NCBI RefSeq assembly: GCF_046600735.1
Contig: NZ_JBJMAW010000006.1
Span: forward strand, 116,148-180,147
DNA length: 64,000 nucleotides
Direction of reading: 5' to 3'
DNA from: Novilysobacter_A longmucuonensis
Lineage (GTDB): Bacteria > Pseudomonadota > Gammaproteobacteria > Xanthomonadales > Xanthomonadaceae
In this document: one piece after another, positions 1 to 9,800 of the stretch
Numbering within the stretch: the stretch's first letter is position 1
Layout: every line of letters starts with the position of its first letter
Position numbers and translations under genes: made by a program
Notes under the pieces: generated by a model
Told to the model about the DNA's origin: nothing
Database searches by the model: none
The model's input: only the letters and a program-made list of their open reading frames with translations

Positions 1-1
1 C

Positions 2-1093
2 ACCGGAAACCCGTTGTGGCACCCCGACGGCGACCGGCTGGCGGTCATCGCCGCATACCGCGGCCTTCAGGAAATCGCCATCGTCGGCGTGCGCGGCGGG
101 CCTACCCGGCGCCTGCACGCCGACCTGCGCCACGTGCTGCAACTGGCACAGCACCGCGACCGGCTGCTGTTCGGCGTCGCCAGCATGCGCCGACCCTGCG
201 AGGTGCATTCGGCGCGCTGGGACGGCGGGGACGAGCAGCGCCACAGCGCTTTCAACCGCGCCTGGTTTGCCCGCCGCAGCCGCCCGCGGGTGTCCAAGCG
301 CGGGTTCGAGGTGCCCGATGGCAACGGCGGCACCGAAATCATCGAGGCCTGGCTGCTGCTGCCGCCGGAGGAAACGTCCGGTCCCTATCCGCTGCTGGTC
401 GACATGCACGGCGGCCCGCACAGTTACACCCTGATCGACTATGCCGCGCATGTGCACTGGTATGCCCTGTGTTCGCGCGGATGGGCGGTGCTGTCGCCGC
501 ATGCGGTCGGCTCGGGCAGCTACGGCGGCGAGTTCGCGCGGCGCCTGCGCGGCCACTGGGGCGAACTCGACCTGCCGCAGTATCTGGCGGTCATCCGGAC
601 GCTGCAGGACGAAGGCCTGGCCGACGAGCGCCTGGCCTGTACCGGCAAATCCTACGGCGGCTTCCTGAGCGCGTGGTCGATCGGCCAGTGCGACGTGTTC
701 AAGGCCGCGGTGGTATCGGCACCGGTCAGCAATATCGAATCGCATGCGGGCTCGTCCGACAGCGGCTACTACGTCAGCCCGTACGCAATGGACGGTGAGA
801 TCAACGAGGTGCGCGAGCGCTACCACGCCCTGTCGCCGGTCAAGTACTGCATCGATGTCGGCGCGGCGACCTTGATCCTGCAAGGCGAGGACGACCAGCG
901 CTGTCCGCTTGGCCAGGCCGAAGAGCTGTTCGCCAACCTGATCCGCTGCTCGAAATCGCCGGTGCAGATGGTGGTCTATCCCGGCGGCAGCCACTCGTTG
1001 TCCGGCAGCGGCAAGCCCAGCCACCGAGTCGACTACCACCGCCGACTGACCGACTGGGTGCAGCGCTGGGCCGGGCAGAGAGCCGACGTCTGA
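2..1093 (+). CDS. S9 family serine peptidase (prolyl oligopeptidase type), 3' part
   Basis: This is the C-terminal catalytic part of an alpha/beta-hydrolase peptidase of family S9; the frame is open to the left edge, so the N-terminal beta-propeller lies outside the window. The nucleophile motif GKSYGG has its serine at 650-652. The acid is probably the second Asp of GEDDQ at 893-895, and the histidine is in GGSHSLSG at 992-994. The oxyanion region MHGGPH precedes them. The spacing and order Ser-Asp-His are those of S9C acylaminoacyl peptidases, which cleave short peptides. No signal peptide can be judged. The gene converges with the LOV-GGDEF-EAL gene and a GTAGG-type palindrome lies between them. 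The S9 assignment is firm; the substrate is unknown. Confidence 0.9.
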   Translation, partial: TGNPLWHPDGDRLAVIAAYRGLQEIAIVGVRGGPTRRLHADLRHVLQLAQHRDRLLFGVASMRRPCEVHSARWDGGDEQRHSAFNRAWFARRSRPRVSKRGFEVPDGNGGTEIIEAWLLLPPEETSGPYPLLVDMHGGPHSYTLIDYAAHVHWYALCSRGWAVLSPHAVGSGSYGGEFARRLRGHWGELDLPQYLAVIRTLQDEGLADERLACTGKSYGGFLSAWSIGQCDVFKAAVVSAPVSNIESHAGSSDSGYYVSPYAMDGEINEVRERYHALSPVKYCIDVGAATLILQGEDDQRCPLGQAEELFANLIRCSKSPVQMVVYPGGSHSLSGSGKPSHRVDYHRRLTDWVQRWAGQRADV

Positions 1094-1145
1094 TTCCGCC
1101 GCAGCGCCCTGGCTACGGCTTGCGAGCTCCAATCGTCGCAAGAAC

Positions 1146-1205
1146 GTAGGGTGGGCACGCTTTTCGTGCCCACCGTCGCCGGCCGCAAGAGCGTGCCCAC
1201 CCTAC
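1146..1205. repeat. GTAGGGTGGGCACG palindromic repeat
   Basis: A 60-bp element begins GTAGGGTGGGCACGCT and ends with its exact reverse complement AGCGTGCCCACCCTAC, with a further internal half-palindrome. It lies between convergent genes and its right arm contains the TAG stop of the LOV-GGDEF-EAL gene. It resembles the REP-type intergenic elements common in this family and could form a bidirectional transcript end. Confidence 0.8.
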
Positions 1206-3679
1206 GCCTGGGCAGCGCTGCCGGCGTTGCGCAGCTTGTCCACGACCGACTCGAACGAGCCCGGCCGTCCCAGCAGGAACCCCTGCAGCTCGCCGATTCC
1301 ATGCTGCCGCAGCCAGTCGAGCTGCTCCTGCGTCTCCACGCCCTCGGCCACCGTATCCAGGCCGAGTGACTGGGCCAGGCTGATCACCGACTGGCAGATC
1401 GAACGGTCGTTGGCGTCTTCGTGCAGGTCGCGCACGAACGAGCGGTCTATTTTCAGGCGCTGTATCGGCAGGCGCTTGAGGTAGGCCAGGCTGGAGTAAC
1501 CGGTACCGAAGTCGTCGATCGAGATGCTCACCCCCAAGGTCGCCAGGCGCTGCATCGTGTCGATCGCGCGCTCGGGGTGGGCCATGATCACGCTCTCGGT
1601 CAGTTCCAGCTCGAGCGCGCCGGGCGGCAGCGAACCGGCCTGCATCGCGCGCACGACATCGGCATGCAGGTCCTCGGTGAACTGCGCGGCCGACACGTTC
1701 ACCGCCAACCGCACGTGCCCCAGCCCGGCATCGACCAGCATGCGGTGATGCCGCGCCGCTTCCATCAGCACCCAGCGGCCAATCTCGACGATCAACCCGC
1801 TTTCCTCGCACACCGCAATGAACTGGCCCGGCGGCAGCTCGCCGAACTCCGGATGCTCCCAGCGCAGCAATGCCTCCAGCCCCAGCGGCCGCCCCAGCGG
1901 CGAGAAGATCGGCTGGAACACCAGGCAGAACTCCTCGCGCGCCAGCGCCTCGCGCAGCCGCGAGATCAACCGCAACCGCTGCGACACCTCGCTGTCGAAC
2001 TCCGGCTGGTAGGGCACCGCACGGTTGCGGCCCTGCCGCTTGGCCTGGTACATCGCCAGGTCGGCGCGGATCAGCAGCGACTCGGCGGTGGTGCCCGATT
2101 CGGGATAGGTGCAGTAGCCGATGCTCGGCGTCAGCGTGTAGCTCACTCCCTCGATCTCGATGGGTTCGGACACCTGCGCGGTCGCGCGCTCGAGCACCTG
2201 GTCCAGGCTGCGCCGGTCGGAAACCTCGTTGAGCACCATCACGAACTCGTCGCCGCCGAACCGGCCGACGCTGTCGGTGTCGCTCACCAGCGCCGACAGG
2301 CGCCTGGCGATGGTGCGCAGCACCGCATCGCCGGCGCCGTGCCCGAGGTTCTCATTGACCAGTTTGAAGTCATCCAGGTCGACGAATATCACCGCCACCT
2401 GCCGCCGGTAACGCGCGGCATTGCGCACTGCCTGCCCCAGCCGGTCCAGCAGCAGCTCACGGTTGGGCAGGCCGGTCAGGTCGTCATGGGTCGCGCGCCA
2501 GGCGAGTTGCTCCTCATAGCGATGCCGCTCGGTGACATCGGCCAAGACGCCGACGTGATGGGTCACGCATCCTTGTTCGTCGTGCAGCGCATCGAGATGG
2601 AAATCATTCCAGAACAGCTCGCCGTTCTTGCGGTAGTTGCGCATCGTGACCGTGGTACCGCGCCCCTCGGCCAGGGCATGGCGCACGGCGGCAAGCGCCG
2701 GCTGGTCACGGTCCTCGCCCTGCAGGAAACGGCAGTTGCGGCCCAGCACTTCATCGGCGTCGTAGCCGCTGATCCGCTCGAACGCCGGGTTGACGTAGAC
2801 GATCGGGTGGTCCTCGGCGACCGCATCGGTGACCACGATCCCGCTGTCGGTGTTCTCCACCGCACGGCGCAGCAGGCGCAACTCGGCCGCCACGCGGTGT
2901 TTCTCGGTCAGGTCGAGCATGCCGCCGACCATGCGGATCGGTGCGCCGCGGGCATCGCGCATCAGGAAGCCGCGATCGAGCACCTCGGCATGGCTCCCGT
3001 CGCCTCGCTGGAACCGATATTCGTGCTCCCACTCAAGCCGGTCGGAGGCGAGCACGCGCTGCAGGCTCGCCCGGACCGCCTCGATGTCGCCAGGGTGGAT
3101 CAGCGACTGCCATGTCTGCGTGGCCGAGGGCATTTGTTCCCGGTCATGGCCGAAGCCGCTGTAGAAGCTGTCGCTGAGCCACAGCGTGTCCTTGACGATG
3201 TCCCAGTCGTAGATGGCATCGCTAGTGGCGCGCGCGATCAGCCGGAAACGCTGCTCGCTGCACTCGCGCTCGGTCACATCGTGGGCGGCCACGAGCCGCG
3301 CCGGCTGGCCGTCGAATTCGACATCGTGCAGGTGGATCTCCGCGCGCAGGGTGCTGCCGTCGCGGCGCCGATGAGTCCACACGCGTCCCTGCACGTGCGC
3401 GGCGTCCGACTGCGCCGCGTCCCGCATGGCCTGCCTGTGCTCGGGCGGGCGTATGTTCAGCACGGTCATTTCGAGCAGTTCGCCGCGGCCGTAGCCGTAG
3501 TGCTCCAGGGCCGCGTCATTGACCGCCAGGAATTTCAAGGTCTCCAGCTCGAACACCCACATCGGGATCGGATTGTGGTCGAACAGGAAGCGATACTGCG
3601 CCTGCGCCTGGTCCAGCAGCGCGCTTGTCGCGGGGCGTAGATCGTTTGCGTCGGCGGAGCGGTCGCGATCGGCATCCAT
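1202..3679 (-). CDS. PAS-PAS-LOV-GGDEF-EAL cyclic-di-GMP signalling protein
   Basis: This 825-residue soluble protein has two N-terminal PAS domains (about 25-140 and 145-265), a LOV-type PAS domain (about 270-390), GGDEF (intact GGDEF at 475-479) and EAL (E602-A-L in LEALLRW). The LOV domain carries GRNCRFLQ, the flavin-cysteinyl adduct motif, with Cys316. The conserved glutamine expected in the last beta strand (GVQ) is replaced by Leu379 (GVLADV). The inhibitory RxxD site before GGDEF reads SDTD, so product inhibition is probably lost. GGDEF domains make and EAL domains hydrolyse cyclic di-GMP, and both active-site motifs look intact, so the net direction cannot be read. No transmembrane segment is present. 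It lies 130 bp downstream of the giant kinase on the same strand, and its stop lies inside a repeat. Confidence 0.95.
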   Translation of the reverse strand: MDADRDRSADANDLRPATSALLDQAQAQYRFLFDHNPIPMWVFELETLKFLAVNDAALEHYGYGRGELLEMTVLNIRPPEHRQAMRDAAQSDAAHVQGRVWTHRRRDGSTLRAEIHLHDVEFDGQPARLVAAHDVTERECSEQRFRLIARATSDAIYDWDIVKDTLWLSDSFYSGFGHDREQMPSATQTWQSLIHPGDIEAVRASLQRVLASDRLEWEHEYRFQRGDGSHAEVLDRGFLMRDARGAPIRMVGGMLDLTEKHRVAAELRLLRRAVENTDSGIVVTDAVAEDHPIVYVNPAFERISGYDADEVLGRNCRFLQGEDRDQPALAAVRHALAEGRGTTVTMRNYRKNGELFWNDFHLDALHDEQGCVTHHVGVLADVTERHRYEEQLAWRATHDDLTGLPNRELLLDRLGQAVRNAARYRRQVAVIFVDLDDFKLVNENLGHGAGDAVLRTIARRLSALVSDTDSVGRFGGDEFVMVLNEVSDRRSLDQVLERATAQVSEPIEIEGVSYTLTPSIGYCTYPESGTTAESLLIRADLAMYQAKRQGRNRAVPYQPEFDSEVSQRLRLISRLREALAREEFCLVFQPIFSPLGRPLGLEALLRWEHPEFGELPPGQFIAVCEESGLIVEIGRWVLMEAARHHRMLVDAGLGHVRLAVNVSAAQFTEDLHADVVRAMQAGSLPPGALELELTESVIMAHPERAIDTMQRLATLGVSISIDDFGTGYSSLAYLKRLPIQRLKIDRSFVRDLHEDANDRSICQSVISLAQSLGLDTVAEGVETQEQLDWLRQHGIGELQGFLLGRPGSFESVVDKLRNAGSAAQA

Positions 3680-3744
3680 GTCGCCAATCTAGTCCCACCC
3701 GGGGGCAGCTGTGGTGAATGGGTTGTGACCTTGCGCCCGTGCCT

Positions 3745-3813
3745 GTGGGAGCGCCCCATGGGCGCGACCGTGCCATGCGTAGTAAGGCAATCGCGCCCAT
3801 GGGGCGCTCCTAC
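3745..3813. repeat. GTAGGAGCGCCCCATGGGCGCGA palindromic repeat (imperfect copy)
   Basis: The left arm reads GTGGGAGCGCCCCATGGG (one mismatch to the GTAGG consensus) and the right arm CCCATGGGGCGCTCCTAC. Other copies of this family lie at 30737-30810 and in tandem at 46298-46556. The right arm carries the TAG stop codon of the giant histidine kinase. Confidence 0.8.
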
Positions 3814-6800
3814 AAAGGCGCTGCGCGCTGGCGGTGCTTGAGCCGCCGCAGCGAATCCACCAGCGCCATCAGGGCGGCCGGCTCGACCGGCTTGACCACA
3901 TGCGCATCGAACCCGCTCTGCTCGCTGCGGCGCCGGTCTTCGCTCTGGCCCCAGCCGGTCACCGCGATCAACACGATGTCCGCGCCCCAGGGCTGCTGCC
4001 TGAGCTGTCGGCACACCTCGTGCCCGTCCGGTTGCGGCATGCCCAGGTCGAGCAGCACCACGTCGGGCCGGAACGATGCGGTGGCTTCGATCCCGTCCGA
4101 CCCGCCATAGGCCGCACGCACCTCGTGGCCGGAAATGCGCAGGAACAGCGCCAGCGAGTCGGCACTCTCATGATTGTCATCGACCACCAGAATGCGGTGC
4201 ACCATCTGCTGGCTGCCGTCGCCTTCAGGTGCGGTGGGGCCGGCCGCCACCGCGCGAGGCGTGTGCAGCGGCAGGCGGACCACGAATTCGCTGCCATGGC
4301 CGAGGCCTTCGCTGCGCGCCTCGACCTGCCCGTCGTGCAGCGCGACCAGGCTGCGCACCAGGGTCAGGCCGATGCCCAGCCCACCCTGCGCGTAGCCCCG
4401 CGACTGGTCGATCTGCGCGAACATGTCGAACACCCGCGGCAGCATGTCCGGCGCAATGCCCAGGCCGTTGTCGCGCACCGAGACCACCACGCAATCGCCC
4501 TCGCGGCGGGCGGCCAGCCTGATCCGGCCACCGCTGTGGCTGTACTTGGCCGCGTTGTTGAGAAGGTTGGCGAACACCTGCGACATCCGCACCGGATCGA
4601 CGTGTAGCGGCAACGGCTCGTCCGGCAGGTCGATCTCGATGTGGTGCTGGCCGGCATCGATCAGTGGCTTGCTGGTCTCCACTGAGTTGCGCACCACCTC
4701 CGACAGGTCGATCCGCTCGCAGCGCAGCTCGATGTTGCCGCGGGTCACGCGCGAGACCTCCATGAGGTCGTCGACCAGCCGCACCAGGTGCTTGACCTGG
4801 CGTTCCATCATCTCGTGAAGTTGGGCGGCGTCGGGCTCGTCGTCGTGCTTCATCCGCAGGATGTGCAGGCAGTTGCGGATCGGCGCGAGCGGGTTGCGCA
4901 GCTCGTGTGCCAGCGTCGCCAGGAACTCGTCCTTGCGCCGGTCGATGTCGCGCAGCGATTCCTCGGTCTGCTTGCGCTCGGTGATGTCGAGCACCGATCC
5001 GAGCATCAGCAGCGGCCGGCGCGGGGACTCGTCATCGCGCTCGTGGTCGCTGTTGGCCTCGTCGAACAGCGTCTGCCCGCGCGACACGGCCCAGCGGATG
5101 CTGCCGTCGCGGTGGACCCAGCGAAACTCCTCGCCATAGCGGCCGTCACCCTCCGGTCGCGTCGCGGCCTTCAACGCAGCGATCACGCGCGGCCGGTCCC
5201 CGGGATGAATGCGGGCGGCGATCTCCTCCAGCGACGGCGAGGCGTCTGGTTCGAGGCCGCAGATCTCGCGCGTGCGCGCATCCACGCGGATCGTGCCCGG
5301 CGCGGGCTCCCAGCTCCAGGTGCCGAGCTTAGCCACGGTCAGCGCCAGCGATGCGCGCTCGTCGCTGACCCGTAGCGCCTCCTCCACGCGCTTGCGGTCG
5401 GTGATGTCCAGGCTGACGCCGGCGACCCGGGTCGGCTCGCCGGCGGGGTCGTAGAACACGCGGCCGCGCGCGATGATCCAGTGCAGGCTGCCATTGGGCC
5501 AGTTCGCTCGGAACTCCGCGTCGAAATCCTCCACCTGGGTCACGGCCTTCATCACCTGGCGCTTCAGGAGCTCGCGGTCGTCGGGGTGCACCAGTTGATC
5601 GAGAAAGCGGGTGTAGTCCAGCGGCGCGTCGGGGGGCAGGCCGAGGTGGGCGCGGCACAGCTCGTCGCCGCTGAATTCCCGTCCCGGCAGGCACAGCTCC
5701 CACGAGCCCAGCCGGCCGGTGTCGAGCGCGACGCGCAGGCGCTCCTCGTTTTCGGCAAGGCCACGCATCGCGCGCGCGCGTTCGATGGACTCCCAGCACC
5801 GGTTCGCCACCAGCCGGGTCCATTCGATTTCATCGTCGCTCCATGCCCGCGGCGTGCCCTGGTAACCACTGATGGTCGCCACCAGCCGACCGTCCTTGCG
5901 CAGCGGAACGGCCAGGATCGCGCGGATCTGCAGTTCCGCGTAGCGCGCACGCTGCTGCTCGGTGAGCCCCTCGTGCTCGACATCATCCTCCCAGAACGGC
6001 CGTCCGGCGCGCATCGCATCGTGCAGGACCTCGCCGAAATCCGACAGGCGAAAACGCCCCGCGATGCTCGGCAGCCCGGGGCTGTAGTTGCCGACCACCG
6101 TTTCCCAGTCCTCATCGGCGTCGACCTCGACATAGGCCGCGCCGTCCAGCTTGAGGTGCTCGCCGAGCACACGGACCACCGCCAGCGCGATTTCGTCGGG
6201 GTCCGACAGCGGCATCGCGGCATCGTCGACCGCCACCAGCAGGCGGTCACGATCCTCGACCCGCTTGCGCTGGGTGATGTCCTGGGTGACCGCCATCGCC
6301 GCGATGATCGCGCCGCTGTCATTTCTGATCGGCGAGACATCGCTGCTGACCCAGACCATGCCGCCGTCGGCTTGCACACAACGCTGGTCGACGGCGAACG
6401 CCTGGCCGTTGTCGAGCATGCGCTCAAACAGGACATTGCTGACCGGCAGGTCTTCGGGATGGACCAGGTCCTGCATGCACATGCCGATCAACTGCTCGCG
6501 GCTGTGCCCGACGATTTCGCAGTAGCGATCGTTGACCATGCTGAAGCGGCCATCGACATCGGTGTAGGAGATCCCGCCGCCGGCCTGGTTGAATATGGAG
6601 GCGAACCGGCGCTCGCTCTTGCGCAAGGCAGTCTCGGCATCGGCGCGCTCGAGCCGCAGGTGGATGCGTGCGGTCAGCTCGCGCAGCAGGTCGACCTCCC
6701 CGGACTGCCAATTCGAGACGTGGTCGCGGTGCGCGGCCAGCACGAATTTCCAGTGTCCCTCACTGAAGAACGGCACCACCACCTGCGACCTCACTCCGTG

Positions 6801-9800
6801 CTCCATGTATGCCTCGGAGAGATCGACGGTGCGCGGATCGCTGGCGACATCGTCGACCACGACGACTTCACCGGCGCGCAACGCCTCCAGGAACGGCTTG
6901 CTGACGAAGTCCGAGAAACGGTGCGGCCCGGGTCCGATCTCGGGCTGCGCACCCTCCGTGCGGTAGACGAGCCTCAGATGCTCGGCGGCTTCGTCCACCT
7001 CGCCGAAGGTCAGCCAGAGCAGACCGAAGTGCAAGCGCATCATGGCCCCGATCGTGCGCATGATCGCGTGGGCGTCGGTCAGTACCGACAGCTCACGGCT
7101 GACCCTGGACAGAAACTCGAGGTTGAGTTCCTCACGCTTGCGCCCGCTGATGTCGCGGAACAGGATTGCGACGTGCCGCAGATGCGGCGCATCGATGCGG
7201 CAGGCGTAGACGTCGAACCAGCGGCCCATCGCATCCGCCGATGCCTCGAAACGGGCCGGCTCGCCGGTCAGCGCGACGCGCGCGTACGCCTCGACCCAAC
7301 CCTGCTCGAGGCCGGGCACTAGTGCCCGCATGGTCTTGCCTTCCGCATCGTGCAGATCAGTCTGATCGACGAACGCCGGGTTGGTTTCGAGGAAGCGGTA
7401 GTCGACCGGCTCGCCGGCATCGTCCAGCAGCACCTCGACCACGCAGTAGCCCTGGTCGACAGAATCGAACAGCGCCCGGTAGCGGCCCTCGCGGTCGGCC
7501 AGCGCACGGGTCACGCGCGCACGCTCGATCGACTCCCAGCAGCGGTGCGCGACGATGCGGCACAACTCGGTTTCGTCTTCGACCCAGGCGCGAGGGAACT
7601 TGCGGTGCACCGCCAGCACAGCCGCCAGCCGGCCGCCCTTGTGCAGCGGCACCGACAGGCTTGCCCGCGCGTGCAGTGCCCGATGCAGGTCGAGGTGGCC
7701 GGCGATACGTGGATCGGTTTCGGCGTCCTCGATCGTGAACACCCGGTCCTCGAGCATGGCCCGCAGCAGAGCGCCTCCGAAATCCCCGATACGCCGGGCG
7801 CCGCGCATTGCGGGCATGTCGCCGCGCCGGAAATCCCCGAGCATCGTGCTGTGGTCCTCGTCCTGGTGGACCTCGGCGAAGATCACGCGGTCGGCATCGA
7901 GGTGCCCGCGCAACAGCGCACCGGCGGCGGCGAGCATCGTCTCCGGTTCGACCAGCATCCGCAGCGCCGCGTCCAGCCGCAGCAGGAACTCGTTGCGTCG
8001 CTGCGCCTGCTTGCGTTCGGTGATGTCCAGCGCCATCGCGATCACGAACCGTCGCCCGTCGCGCAGAGTGCCCGGGGAGGAGGCGCTGAAGCTCCAGGTA
8101 CGGCGCTCGCCGGCGCGGGTGTCGAACTCGAAGTCCGTCGCCAGAGTGCCGCCGCGGTCGAACACGCCGCGCACCGCGTCAAGGATGTCGTTGCCGTAGG
8201 CCTGGGTCAGCCAGTAGCGCAGTTGCGCGACGTCGTGCAGTCCGTATCCGGTGAGCTCGGTCCATGCGTGGCTCAGCTGCAATACCTCGCCGTCCTCGGC
8301 GTGCATCATTACCGGGATGGGCGCGTCCTGGACGGCCCGGCGGAACTGCTCGCCGCTCTGGTGCAGGGCCTCTTCCACGCGTGCACGCTCGATCGCCACC
8401 GCCGCGGTGCGCGTGGCGATGCGGATGATCTCGCTGTCCTGCGGGCTGGATTCCTGCGGTTCGCGGTAGTACAGCGCAAAGGTCCCCAGCACCTCGTCTT
8501 CGCTGGACAGGATCGGCGTGGACCAGCACGCACGCAATCCGCAGGGCACGGCGACATCACGGTAGTCGTCCCACAGCGGATCGGTGGCGATGTCGCTCAC
8601 GTAGACCGGCTCGCGGCGGTACACCGCGGTGCCGCAGCTGCCGGCCCTTGGGCCGATGGCAATGCCGTCGACGGCCTGGTTGTATGCCTCCGGCAGGCTT
8701 GGTGCTGCGCCATGGCGCAGGTGCGCGCGGTCGCGGTCGAGCAGCAGCACCGAGGCGACCATCCCGTCTTCGGATACGGCCTCGACCACGTCGACCAATG
8801 CGTGCAGCACCTCCGGCAGCGGCTCGCCCCTGGCGATGCGCTCCAGCACGCCGGACAGCCCGGTCTGCAGGGTCTCGGCGCGCTTGCGGCTGCTGATGTC
8901 CAGCACCACCGCGCTCAGGCCCAGGTATTCGCCGTCCGGGCCACGCAGGGCATTGACGCTGCTGGTGGCCCACAGCGCGCCACCGTCCTTGCGCCGGTAG
9001 CACTTCTCGATGGTGAAGGCCGGGCCACCCTCTGCCAACCGTCGCACCGCCTCGCCGGTCTGTGCGAGGCTGACCGCGTCGGTGACGTCGGTGATGTTCA
9101 GCCCCAGCATCTCCTGCTCGCTGTAGCCGAGCATCTCGCACCAGCATTGATTGACGAAGGTGATCCGGCCGGCCGCGTCGGTCTGGACCACGCCGGTGAT
9201 GGTGTGATTGACGATGTTCCGGTACCGCGCCTGGCTGGCGTTCAGCGCCTGCTGCCCCTGCGCGGCATCGATCACGGCCGAAGCGTACTGCGCCAGTTGC
9301 ACCAGGATCGATTCGTCCTCGTCGGTGAATTCGCCGACGTGCTTGTCGGAAACCTGCACCACGCCGATGTTGCGCCCGTCGCCGCCGATCAGCGGCGCGG
9401 CCAGGCAACCCCGCAGCGGCGGGTGGCCCTCGGCACCCTCGCTGGACCCGCGCCATGCCGGATGCGCGAGCAGTTGTTCGTGGGTCAGCCGCATCGGCCG
9501 GTTGCTGCGGCCGACCTCGGCGAAGATGCCGCTGCCGCGCACCTGCTTCCCGAGATTGCGCGATTGCCGGTACTTGTCCGAGAGGGACACACTGGTGACG
9601 GCGGGCGACCAGTCGCCATCGTCGTCGCGGTTGCCGCCGTCGCCGCCCTCGCCATCGCCGTTGCGCACGCTGATCACGCACTGGTGCGTACCGATGATCT
9701 CGCGCACCCGGTCGGTGCATATCTGCAGCTTGGCCTCGATGGTCGGCGCCGTGCCCATGGCCAGCGTCGCCTGGGCGATCGCATGGAGCTGCTGCGCGCT

